Source of the DNA: JBKBYG01 sp046313435
GTDB taxonomy: Bacteria; Pseudomonadota; Alphaproteobacteria; Rickettsiales; Arcanibacteraceae
Direction of reading: 5' to 3'
Length of the DNA: 57,292 nt
NCBI GenBank assembly: GCA_046313435.1
Contig: JBKBYG010000008.1
Location: 1 to 57,292, forward strand
Shown: positions 23,920 to 32,429 of the stretch, piece by piece
Layout: each line of letters begins with the position of its first letter
Position numbering within the stretch: the stretch's first letter is position 1
Notes under the pieces: model-generated
Told to the model about the DNA's origin: nothing
Database searches by the model: none
Seen by the model: the letters and a program-made list of their open reading frames with translations, nothing else
Program-made: the position numbers and the translations under genes

Positions 23920-26457
23920 TTATCCTTTTGCAGCTTTCTTTTCCTCATGTTCTTTCAGTATATTTAATGCATCAATTAAAGATATAGTATTAATATCCAT
24001 TTTTTTAGGTATTGGTGCGTTTGTCTTCTTATACTTAATATACGGTCCATATCTTCCACTATATATCGCAATTTCACTGCCTTCTTCAGGATGATTCCCA
24101 AGAGATTTAACAATATCTGAAGAAGATTTTGTAACAGTTTTATTCGAAAGAATATTTAATGCTTGATCAAAGCTAATATTTAGGAAATCTTCGCCTTTGT
24201 TTAATGAAGTATATTTGCCAGCATGTAATAAGTAAGGCCCAAATTTACCAATTCCTACTGAAATAGGTTGAATAGTTTCAGGGTGAACACCAAGTTCCTT
24301 AGGTAAAGATATAAGAGATTTAGCTGTTTCAATATCAATATTTTGTGCGTCAATAAAGTTTGGGACGGGAACTCTTTTAGGTTTATCCTTACCTTTTCCA
24401 TCTTCACCAAGTTGAATATAATGTCCGTATGGCCCTTTTTTTATATATATTCCAAGCCCTGTAGCGCTATCGATCCCTAGCTCATTGTTTAATTGTCCTT
24501 CATTAGTAGAGTCTTCATTATTTTCTGAATTTGAAGCCTCAGAGCCTAAAGCCTTAGTATATTTACAATCAGGGTAATTTGAACAGGCAGCAAAAGGTCC
24601 AAATTTTCCAAGCTTAATGCTTAACTCACCTTGGTCACAAGAAGGGCATTTCTTATCGGAATGACCGTGTTCATCTTTAGGAAAAAAGTGATTTTCAAGA
24701 AGTATATTTATAGCTTCGACAACTTTTGTAGGTTCAAGATTTTTTGTTTCAGTAGCATTAATCTCAAAATCATGCCAAAATTGTTTTAGTAATTCTTTCC
24801 AATTTAGTTCCCCAGATGATACATGATCTAATTGATCTTCTAGGCTAGCTGTAAAGTCATATTCTACATAACGTTTAAAAAAACTAACTAAAAATGCTGT
24901 AACTAATCTTCCTCGTTCTTCTGGAATAAAACGTTTTTTATCAAGTTTTACATATTCTCTTTCTTGTAAAACTGATATGATTGAAGCGTAGGTTGAAGGT
25001 CTGCCAATACCCAACTCTTCAAGCTTTTTTACTAAACTTGCTTCTGCGTATCTTGGAGGTGGCTCTGTAAAATGTTGATTTGGCTTTATTTCTTCAAGCG
25101 TTAAGTTTTCACCTATATTTACTTTTGGAAGTAATTTATCTTCCTCTTCCTTTGAATCATCTAAACCTTCTCTATATAATTTATAAAATCCATCAAAAGC
25201 TAGTGTTGAGCCAACAGCTCTTAACATAGTGCTTGCAGTATCGCCTGAAATTGAAATAGTTACTTGATCAAGTATTGCATTCTCCATCTGACAAGCAACA
25301 GTTCTTTTCCAAATTAATTCGTAAAGTTTAAATTGGTCACTTTCAAGTTCGGATTTTATGCTTTTAGGGGTATAATTAATATAAGTTGGTCTTATTGCTT
25401 CATGAGCCTCTTGTGCATTCTTGGCTTTGCTTTTATAAACACGAGGCGATTTTGGTAAATATTTTGATCCGAAATCTTTTTCAATAAACTTTCTACATGC
25501 ATCAACAGCTTCAGCTGCTAACTGTACACCGTCTGTTCGCATATACGTTATTAAACCAATAGTTTCGCCTCTAATATCTACGCCTTCATATAGTTTTTGC
25601 GCTATTTGCATCGTATATTTTGCACTAAAGCCTAATTTCCTAGAAGCTTCTTGTTGAAGAGAGGAGGTTATAAATGGCGGTTGAGGATTTCTACTAATTT
25701 GTTTTTTTTCAATATTTTGAACTTGGTATTTTTCTTTTTCTAAATGCGTTACAACTTTTTCAACAGCTTCTTTATTATTAAGGTCAAATTTTTCTAATTT
25801 TTTTCCTTCATAATGAGTAAGGTAAGTAGATAATTTTTCCTTATTTTCGGTAATAAAATCTAAATGTATACTCCAATATTCTTGGGTAGTGAATTTCTCG
25901 ATTTCATCTTCTCTCTCGCATATAATTCTAAGTGCTACAGATTGGACCCTTCCAGCTGATTTGCTGCCAGGAAGCTTACGCCAAAGCACAGGTGATAAAG
26001 TAAACCCATATAAGTAATCAAGGGCTCTTCTAGCTTGTTGAGCGTTAACTAAGTCTTGATTTATTTCACCAGGATGGCTAATAGCATCGATAACTGCTTT
26101 TTTAGTAATTTCATTGAAAACAACTCTTTTTATTATAGTGTTTTTTTTAAGAGCTTTTTTCTCACGCATTGCCTCAATGATATGCCAAGAAATAGATTCT
26201 CCTTCACGATCAGGATCTGTTGCTAGAAATATTTTGTCAGCTTTTTTAAAAGCTTGAGCAATTGTTTTTACATGCTTTTCAGATTTTGCACTAATTTCAT
26301 AAGTCATTGCAAAATCTTCATTTGGTTTAACTGATCCATCTTTTGAAGGTAAATCTCTTATATGTCCATATGAAGCTATAACTTCATAGTCCTTACCCAA
26401 ATATTTATTAATAGTTTTTGCTTTTGCCGGAGATTCTACAATAACAAGGTTGCTCAT
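23920..26457 (-). CDS. topA: DNA topoisomerase I
   Basis: TopA relaxes negative supercoils through a 5'-phosphotyrosine intermediate. The 845-residue protein starts with the Toprim domain (LVIVESPAKAKTINKYLG, later DPDREGESISWH), has the active-site tyrosine in GLITYMRTDG, and the SAGRVQSVALRIICEREDEI segment. A C-terminal zinc finger (CPSC...CSNYPDCKY) is followed by repeated GKFGPY/GRYGPYI units. All key parts are present and length is typical of alphaproteobacteria. The gene follows the DadA-like gene by about 130 bases on the same strand. Confidence 0.97.
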   Translation of the reverse strand: MSNLVIVESPAKAKTINKYLGKDYEVIASYGHIRDLPSKDGSVKPNEDFAMTYEISAKSEKHVKTIAQAFKKADKIFLATDPDREGESISWHIIEAMREKKALKKNTIIKRVVFNEITKKAVIDAISHPGEINQDLVNAQQARRALDYLYGFTLSPVLWRKLPGSKSAGRVQSVALRIICEREDEIEKFTTQEYWSIHLDFITENKEKLSTYLTHYEGKKLEKFDLNNKEAVEKVVTHLEKEKYQVQNIEKKQISRNPQPPFITSSLQQEASRKLGFSAKYTMQIAQKLYEGVDIRGETIGLITYMRTDGVQLAAEAVDACRKFIEKDFGSKYLPKSPRVYKSKAKNAQEAHEAIRPTYINYTPKSIKSELESDQFKLYELIWKRTVACQMENAILDQVTISISGDTASTMLRAVGSTLAFDGFYKLYREGLDDSKEEEDKLLPKVNIGENLTLEEIKPNQHFTEPPPRYAEASLVKKLEELGIGRPSTYASIISVLQEREYVKLDKKRFIPEERGRLVTAFLVSFFKRYVEYDFTASLEDQLDHVSSGELNWKELLKQFWHDFEINATETKNLEPTKVVEAINILLENHFFPKDEHGHSDKKCPSCDQGELSIKLGKFGPFAACSNYPDCKYTKALGSEASNSENNEDSTNEGQLNNELGIDSATGLGIYIKKGPYGHYIQLGEDGKGKDKPKRVPVPNFIDAQNIDIETAKSLISLPKELGVHPETIQPISVGIGKFGPYLLHAGKYTSLNKGEDFLNISFDQALNILSNKTVTKSSSDIVKSLGNHPEEGSEIAIYSGRYGPYIKYKKTNAPIPKKMDINTISLIDALNILKEHEEKKAAKG

Positions 26458-26584
26458 GGCTAATATGACTTATTTTAAAGTTAAAAAATTTGAAAAAAGT
26501 AATAAATATCATAAAACATAATATAAACAAGCTTTTTCAAAATATTAATCTTAGAAAGCCATTAAAATTTAGTTAAGATAAACT

Positions 26585-28180
26585 TTACCTTCCCCTATAA
26601 GAACTACAAAATTTCTTAATTTGTTCTATAAAGCTGCTTTCTTTAGAACTAATTATATCCTGATTAAACTTTGCAAGAGCAGGTCCAAATGATGCTCCAC
26701 CTGATCCTGCATGTGTAATCACAGTACCGTTTTTAACTGGTGTACCATTTTTTAAATATATTTGTCCGAGTGTAGGTGAGTTGTCATAAGCAACTGATCT
26801 CCTGCCAACCCATCTTTGTGCTATAGATTGATCTTCTAAGAAATTTAAATCCTCTGCTGTAAGTTTTATACCCCTTGTTTCTTTGCCTAGAGCTATAGAA
26901 ATTAAATCAGGCAGCATATCATTTATCATATTTAGTTGAACCAAATTTCTATTTTTGCAAAATTCATGATTTTTATGAGGAGTATAATGTCCATAAAATG
27001 CCTTTGTTCCTGCTACTTTAATTGAAATTTTACCATCAATAAATTTCGCTTGCCAAGCAAGAATAATCCCTTCTTGGTATACCTCCATACAATGGTTTAA
27101 ATTACTGTATTCTATAATTTTATCTGCAGGTAGTTCAATATTTAATCTAAGAGATGAGCCTGCAAAACCTGCGTCTGCAGGAGATGCAAAGCCAAATTTA
27201 TCTAAACTTCCTACTGCTTCACCAACAGATATTGCATAATTTGATTTTTTATAAATATGATTAATGCGCTTGAGCTTCTCAGTAAACTTCACATTAATAA
27301 TTTCATTATCTTTTAATTCAAATCCGGTGACTTCTCGATCAAATTTTATGCCAAAACAATTTTTTGTATAACCTTTGTTGTTAACGTAATTACCGAGTTT
27401 CCTTGATAAATACTCTTCAAATTTAGGTAAGAACACGCTTGCATCAATGCATCCACCAGGTCTCCATAAAGCTATAGAATCATCATTCCATTTCCCGTCT
27501 TTTGAATTTTTGTTACAAAAATCTTGTAAGTAAGGATCAATTTTAATCGCTTCTTTTGGACTAATAATTCTACAATGTTTGTAACCTAGTTCAGTACAGG
27601 CTTGTATTATAGAATTAGCTTTATCTTCTGCTTTTTTCATATTATAAATTACATCGATTCTATAACCTTGATGTAACGAAGATTCCTCAGTTTCACGGCA
27701 TGGGTTATAATTGGACTGACGCATGATTGCTTTTAACTCGTCATCACCTTCATCATATAATTTTTGCCATAATTTCATACTTTTTTTGCCTAAGGATAAT
27801 ACAAATTTCGCGGACTCTTCGTATGCTTTATAATCAGTACTAGACTTGCTTACAGCTTCTTTAAAAATTTTCCCTGCAAAAGAATCATTAATACCCGGTA
27901 CATCTTCAATTTTAATACCCTTAGCTTCATGAAAGGGCATTCTTAGAGCAGCTTCAAATTCATCTCCACTTGGTAGGACTGCTGACATTTCAAGATCTGT
28001 TAGACTAGGTGCAACCCCAGCTGCAGTAGTTTCTAGCAAGGACTTATTTTTTTCATATATAGTTATTCGTACTCTTTTGCCTTGTTTTTCAAAGGCCTGA
28101 TAAGCATAAGATGCTTGAAAAAAGCCTATTATGCCGCCACCTATTATAGTTAGTTTTTCTTCTGGATATGAGCTTTTCAT
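26585..28180 (-). CDS. FAD-dependent oxidoreductase, DadA/D-amino-acid-oxidase-like
   Basis: The 531-residue product has an N-terminal FAD-binding Rossmann motif (LTIIGGGIIGFFQASYAYQAF), ITIYEKN at the second strand, and a C-terminal dinucleotide-associated motif (NGTVITHAGSGGASFGPALAKF). It therefore belongs to the DAO family that oxidises amino acids such as D-amino acids, glycine or proline. It is about 100 residues longer than DadA, with an insertion-rich middle, so the substrate is uncertain. The ATG at 28180 is preceded by GAAGG; the in-frame TTG at 28192 lies before that site and is rejected. It is divergent from the ankyrin gene. Confidence 0.78.
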   Translation of the reverse strand: MKSSYPEEKLTIIGGGIIGFFQASYAYQAFEKQGKRVRITIYEKNKSLLETTAAGVAPSLTDLEMSAVLPSGDEFEAALRMPFHEAKGIKIEDVPGINDSFAGKIFKEAVSKSSTDYKAYEESAKFVLSLGKKSMKLWQKLYDEGDDELKAIMRQSNYNPCRETEESSLHQGYRIDVIYNMKKAEDKANSIIQACTELGYKHCRIISPKEAIKIDPYLQDFCNKNSKDGKWNDDSIALWRPGGCIDASVFLPKFEEYLSRKLGNYVNNKGYTKNCFGIKFDREVTGFELKDNEIINVKFTEKLKRINHIYKKSNYAISVGEAVGSLDKFGFASPADAGFAGSSLRLNIELPADKIIEYSNLNHCMEVYQEGIILAWQAKFIDGKISIKVAGTKAFYGHYTPHKNHEFCKNRNLVQLNMINDMLPDLISIALGKETRGIKLTAEDLNFLEDQSIAQRWVGRRSVAYDNSPTLGQIYLKNGTPVKNGTVITHAGSGGASFGPALAKFNQDIISSKESSFIEQIKKFCSSYRGR

Positions 28181-28448
28181 AAAAACCTTCAAATTTGTTT
28201 TTTATAATTTAATTAATACGAATAACAATATTTATAAAAATAATATTTAACTAAAACATACATTTAACATTATAAAAAATCGATATCGTTCTTAGCCATA
28301 TTATTTAAGCTATAATCCTTAGAATTATATTACATACATGTTAAATTAAAAATAAATTTGCAGTATTGCTTAATTTTAATTTACAATATAATTTATTTAA
28401 TATAAGTTGTTTTTAATGAAAACATTAATTAATTCGAGAGAGAAAACA

Positions 28449-29807
28449 ATGTATACTATTAAAAAAACTTTTACTGAAAACTGGTATTACAGTTATTATT
28501 CTATAAGCAAAAAAATTATAGAGGCATTACAAACTAATAATATGCCATGGCTCCAAGAAAACTTTAAGAATGGAGAAATTGATGCAAAGAGCAAGTACGC
28601 TCCCGATAGTGAAACTAGCCCTAAATCAATTTTAGAATTAGCATTAGGTTTTAAAAATTCTGGTGCACTAATTTTAGCAATAGATAACAAAGCTGAAATT
28701 GATAGAAATTCTTTGCTTGAAGCAGCAAGAAGATTTGATTTAGTAACGGTTGCATATTTTTTAGAAAAGCTTGGATATGATCAAGATTTACTTGAACAAG
28801 TATATAACGTTGCTAATAAAAAGCTTAAATTTGAAATGATTGAAAATCAATTAGTAGAAATTAATTCATTTGAACAAATTAGAAAAATTGCAGCAATTAA
28901 ACAAGATAGGGAATATTTAGAAAATTTAATTACAAGCTCAAATATTGAAATTGATTCAAAAGAGAAGCTTAATAAAATTTTAGATAACTTAACTCCTGAT
29001 GAATTAGATCTTGCTATTATTGCAATCAATTTATATGAACAACACTTAGAAAAAGAAAACAAAACTTTATTCCAAGATGCACCAGAGCTCATTTACAAAT
29101 TCACTAAATTCCAAAACCGTGGAGCTGATTTTTTAAAATTTTTATGTGAAGAAAAAAATTATAATTTAAATATTTTTACAGTAATAAATGACCAGATTAA
29201 AACACCTTTGATAGAAGCAATAGACAAAAAGCTACATAATTCTGTAAATTATATTTTACAAAACGGTGCCAACAAATATTTGAATCAATTGCAGAATAAA
29301 GGTGTGTATCCTTTGCATTTAGCTGTAGAAAGAGGCGATTTTACTACTATTGCGCTGCTAATCGAGAATGGTATGGATAGTAATATAGTTAATAATGAAT
29401 TTAAAATTGCACAAGAATATACAAAAAATGATGATTTAAAAAACTTTTTATCTGTAAGTAAACAACTGGAATGGGCATTTAAAACAAATGAAGTGGTATT
29501 TGAGCAACCTAAAAGTTTGAAAGAACTATGTCTAAGCAAATTTGTTAATTCTGAAGGTTTGTATGAGGCTTCTAAAGATTTTTGGGTTAAAAAAATTGGG
29601 CAAAAAGAAGAAATATTTAGTGAGATAACGTCTGATTTAGATATTGTTAAAGCAAAATTAATTTCAGAAAAAGAAGAGCGTAAAACTAAAGTTTATGGAA
29701 ATCCTAATTTAGCAAAATCAGCAATAAGAGAACTATTATCTAAGGATGTGTGTAGGGAATTAAATCGAATTGCACCAATTTCTAAGACTGAATCTTATCA
29801 AAGATAA
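28449..29807 (+). CDS. Ankyrin-repeat protein, candidate effector
   Basis: The 452-residue protein is mostly helical. The best ankyrin units are in the second half, at about IKTPLIEAIDKKLHNSVNYILQNGANKYL and NKGVYPLHLAVERGDFTTIALLIENGMDSNIVN; weaker units lie near the N-terminus (SILELALGFKNSGALILAIDNKAEIDRNSLLEAARRFDLVTVAYFLEKLG). No signal peptide or membrane helix is evident. Ankyrin proteins in intracellular Rickettsiales are often secreted into the host; that is family knowledge, not shown here. The ATG at 28449 has GAGAG just upstream; an ATG at 28416 and a TTG at 28407 are alternatives. Its 3' end overlaps the convergent small gene by 26 bases. Confidence 0.78.
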   Translation: MYTIKKTFTENWYYSYYSISKKIIEALQTNNMPWLQENFKNGEIDAKSKYAPDSETSPKSILELALGFKNSGALILAIDNKAEIDRNSLLEAARRFDLVTVAYFLEKLGYDQDLLEQVYNVANKKLKFEMIENQLVEINSFEQIRKIAAIKQDREYLENLITSSNIEIDSKEKLNKILDNLTPDELDLAIIAINLYEQHLEKENKTLFQDAPELIYKFTKFQNRGADFLKFLCEEKNYNLNIFTVINDQIKTPLIEAIDKKLHNSVNYILQNGANKYLNQLQNKGVYPLHLAVERGDFTTIALLIENGMDSNIVNNEFKIAQEYTKNDDLKNFLSVSKQLEWAFKTNEVVFEQPKSLKELCLSKFVNSEGLYEASKDFWVKKIGQKEEIFSEITSDLDIVKAKLISEKEERKTKVYGNPNLAKSAIRELLSKDVCRELNRIAPISKTESYQR

Positions 29808-30123
29808 TTTCGCAACCATATTTACTGGCAATGGATTTAAGCTTACCAAACATAATTTCATTGCCAGTGAATTTTACAATTTTAAATCCAATTTTCATTG
29901 CTTCATAACATATTGCAGCATCGTCAGCACAATCACAGATAAAGATGATTTTAATATCTGGATAGATGCTAGCACCAATATCAGCAAGCGATTCTATATA
30001 AGCAAGTCCTAAATAAAATATTGAGTGAGGAGAGTTTGAGAGAAATATTTCATCACTTGTGCTTTCTTCTACTGCTTTCTTATATTCATCTAAATTTGAA
30101 ACGAAATTTATTTCCATTATCAT
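29782..30123 (-). CDS. Small conserved-looking protein of unknown function
   Basis: This 113-residue protein alternates strands and helices (IKIIFICDCADDAAICYEAMKIGFKIVKFTG), suggesting a compact Rossmann- or TIM-like alpha/beta fold. I have an impression of similar alphaproteobacterial hypotheticals with a CDCxDDA motif but cannot name a family. It starts at ATG 30123 or at the third codon (ATG 30117); neither has a clear ribosome site. It lies 27 bases downstream of the inverted repeat that follows pgk, on the same strand, and its 3' end overlaps the ankyrin gene tail by 26 bases. Confidence 0.65.
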   Translation of the reverse strand: MIMEINFVSNLDEYKKAVEESTSDEIFLSNSPHSIFYLGLAYIESLADIGASIYPDIKIIFICDCADDAAICYEAMKIGFKIVKFTGNEIMFGKLKSIASKYGCEIIFDKIQS

Positions 30124-30150
30124 GTAATAATTAAATACGAAATTGCAAAA

Positions 30151-30219
30151 GATGCTGAAACAAGTTCAGCATGACCACAAGCCTTAAGGTTATCGTCATG
30201 CTGAACTTGTTTCAGCATC
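30151..30219. repeat. Inverted pair of dispersed palindromic repeats after pgk
   Basis: Bases 30151..30175 and 30195..30219 are a perfect 25-bp inverted repeat around a 19-base loop containing CCTTAAGG. Each arm is itself a palindrome (GCTGAA, five bases, TTCAGC). The same unit with ATCCTGAA/TTCAGGAT lies at 46532..46573. The structure directly abuts the pgk stop codon and could terminate transcription. One frame translates to the HAELVSAS string often mis-annotated as protein. Confidence 0.88.
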
Positions 30220-31416
30220 TCATTTTGGTATTGCATCACTTTTAAGTGCAGCAATACCAGGTAATTCCTTGCCTTCAAGCCATTCAAGAAATGCGCCCCC
30301 AGCTGTAGAAATATAAGTGAAGTTATCAATTAATCTGGAGCTATTAAGTGCTGATACTATATCCCCGCCTCCAGCAACACTTACTAGTTTACCTTGAATA
30401 GTAAGTGAACTAACTGTGAGAGCAATATTGTAAGTTCCAAGATCAAATGGTTTAAATTCAAAAGCTCCTAATGGGCCGTTCCATACAAGTGTTTTTATGT
30501 TTCCTAATCTTTCATTAAATAGATTTATAGTTTTAGGTCCTATATCAAATATTGAATAATCGGTAGGAACCGTATTAATATCAACAATTCGAATTTTACC
30601 ATCTTTAATATCTTTTGAAATTACAGCGTCAATAGGAAGTAAAATCTCACAATTATATTTTTCTGCTAAAAGCATGATTGATAAAGCAGTATCAAGCATT
30701 GATTCTTCACAAACTGAATTACCAATATTTACACCTTTAGCCTTTAAGAAACTATTAGCCATAGCTCCGCCAATAGCAATTAAATCTACTTTCTGAACCA
30801 AAGAATTTAAAAGTTCTAATTTAGTTGAAACTTTTGAACCTCCAACAAAAGCTGCAATAGGCTTAGTTGGATTATTTAATATTTTCTCAAGTGAAGATAT
30901 TTCTTCGCTTAATAATAAACCTGCGTAGCTTGGTAAATAATTTGTAATTGCATCAATTGAAGCATGCGCTCTATGTGAACATGAAAAAGCATCATTAACA
31001 TAAATATCAGCGAGGCTAGATAATTTTTTTGCAAATTCTTTATCGTTATCTTCTTCATCATTATAAAAACGAAGATTTTCTAATAATATTATTTCTTTTT
31101 CCTTTAGACTCGATATCTGATTTTGTACTTTATCTCCTATACAGTCCTCAGAAAAAATAATTGTCTGATCTAATATTTTAGATAGTTCTTCTGCAATAGG
31201 TCTAAGTGACATTTCTTTAATTTTTTGTCCTTTAGGCCTACCAAAATGTGAGGTGAGTATGATTTTACAATTATTTTGAATTAAATATTTTACTGTTGGA
31301 ATAATTTTTTTTATCCTAGTTGAGTCTTCAATTTTTCCATTTACAATAGGCACATTAAGATCAGCTCTAACTAAAACAGTTTTATTCTTAACATCAGCAT
31401 TAGTAATCAATTTCAT
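30220..31416 (-). CDS. pgk: Phosphoglycerate kinase
   Basis: Pgk interconverts 1,3-bisphosphoglycerate and 3-phosphoglycerate with ADP/ATP. The 398-residue product has the family N-terminus (KTVLVRADLNVPIVNGKIEDSTRI), the substrate-binding LTSHFGRPKG, the SCSHRAHAS region, the hinge segment FVGGSKVSTKLELL and the C-terminal VAGGGDIVSAL. It begins directly after the gap stop codon with AAAGGT upstream, so tkt-gap-pgk is one operon. Its TGA stop touches a palindromic repeat, and the C-terminus (LKSDAIPK) is slightly longer than is common. Confidence 0.98.
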   Translation of the reverse strand: MKLITNADVKNKTVLVRADLNVPIVNGKIEDSTRIKKIIPTVKYLIQNNCKIILTSHFGRPKGQKIKEMSLRPIAEELSKILDQTIIFSEDCIGDKVQNQISSLKEKEIILLENLRFYNDEEDNDKEFAKKLSSLADIYVNDAFSCSHRAHASIDAITNYLPSYAGLLLSEEISSLEKILNNPTKPIAAFVGGSKVSTKLELLNSLVQKVDLIAIGGAMANSFLKAKGVNIGNSVCEESMLDTALSIMLLAEKYNCEILLPIDAVISKDIKDGKIRIVDINTVPTDYSIFDIGPKTINLFNERLGNIKTLVWNGPLGAFEFKPFDLGTYNIALTVSSLTIQGKLVSVAGGGDIVSALNSSRLIDNFTYISTAGGAFLEWLEGKELPGIAALKSDAIPK

Positions 31417-32421
31417 TTATAGACCTTTAGCAACTAAATTTACCATATCTAACATACGATTAGCAAAGCCCCATTCATTATCATACCAGCTTACTATTCT
31501 GCAAAATCGATCGCTTGTAACATTTGTCTCAAATGGATCAAATATAGAGCTTTGACTTGTATGGTTAAAGTCGATTGAAACTAATTTATCTTTAGCAAAT
31601 CCAATAATATTTTTGAATTCATTGCTTGCAGCTTCTTCAATTATTTTATTGATTTCCTCTTTACTTGTAGCATCTATAGAATTAAAGCAAAAATCAATTA
31701 AAGAAACATTGGGAGTAGGGACTCTTATAGCAGAGCCAGATAATTTGCCGTTCAGTTCAGGAAGAACTAACCCTATTGCTTTTGCAGCTCCAGTCGAAGT
31801 AGGAACCATAGAGATGGCTGCAGAACGTGCGCGCCTTATATCCTTATGGCTACCATCCATGATATTTTGATCATTAGTATATGAATGAATTGTAGTCATA
31901 AACCCTTGTGCAATTCCAACTGAGTCATTTAAAATTTTTGCAATTGGCGCAAGAGCATTAGTAGTGCAAGACCCAATAGAGATTACTAGATCCTGATTTG
32001 TCAGTTCTGAATTATTTACTCCATATACAATAGTTTTATCGGCATTGTCACAAGGGGCTGAAACAATAATTTTCTTAGCTCCGCCACTCAAATGCTTAGC
32101 AGCTTCTGCGCGGCTATTAAATTTACCACTACATTCTAAAACTATATCAACACCTAACTCATTCCAGTTAATTAAGCTAGGATCTCTCTCATGTGTTATT
32201 TGGATTTTATCCCCTTCTATAATTAAGTTATTATCTTGGATAAGGATATTTTTACCAAATCTCCCATGGATTGAATCATATCTTAAAAGATGTGCATGAT
32301 CTTCAATCTGTGCAGGTCCATTAGCTGCAATAATCTGAATATCAGGAAAATTACCTTCATATTTTGCCCTTATTACTGAGCGTCCAATTCTTCCAAGTCC
32401 ATTAATTCCAACTTTAATCAT
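31417..32421 (-). CDS. gap: Glyceraldehyde-3-phosphate dehydrogenase
   Basis: Gap interconverts glyceraldehyde-3-phosphate and 1,3-bisphosphoglycerate. The 334-residue product has the NAD-binding start IKVGINGLGRIGRSVIRA, the catalytic cysteine in SIGSCTTNALAP, the TTIHSYTNDQ block and the RVPTPNVSLIDF and WYDNEWGFANRM motifs. A purine-rich AGAGAGAAG precedes the ATG. It lies 8 bases after tkt and abuts pgk with no spacer. Use in the gluconeogenic direction is inferred from glpX in the window. Confidence 0.98.
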   Translation of the reverse strand: MIKVGINGLGRIGRSVIRAKYEGNFPDIQIIAANGPAQIEDHAHLLRYDSIHGRFGKNILIQDNNLIIEGDKIQITHERDPSLINWNELGVDIVLECSGKFNSRAEAAKHLSGGAKKIIVSAPCDNADKTIVYGVNNSELTNQDLVISIGSCTTNALAPIAKILNDSVGIAQGFMTTIHSYTNDQNIMDGSHKDIRRARSAAISMVPTSTGAAKAIGLVLPELNGKLSGSAIRVPTPNVSLIDFCFNSIDATSKEEINKIIEEAASNEFKNIIGFAKDKLVSIDFNHTSQSSIFDPFETNVTSDRFCRIVSWYDNEWGFANRMLDMVNLVAKGL

Positions 32422-32429
32422 TCTTCTCT

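Noticed and set aside
29770..30012. 80-codon plus-strand ORF after the ankyrin gene
   Set aside because: It is antisense to the better-supported 113-residue gene and has no ribosome site.
30120..30329. 69-codon minus-strand ORF containing HAELVSAS
   Set aside because: It is a translation of the palindromic repeat and the pgk tail, a known source of false proteins.
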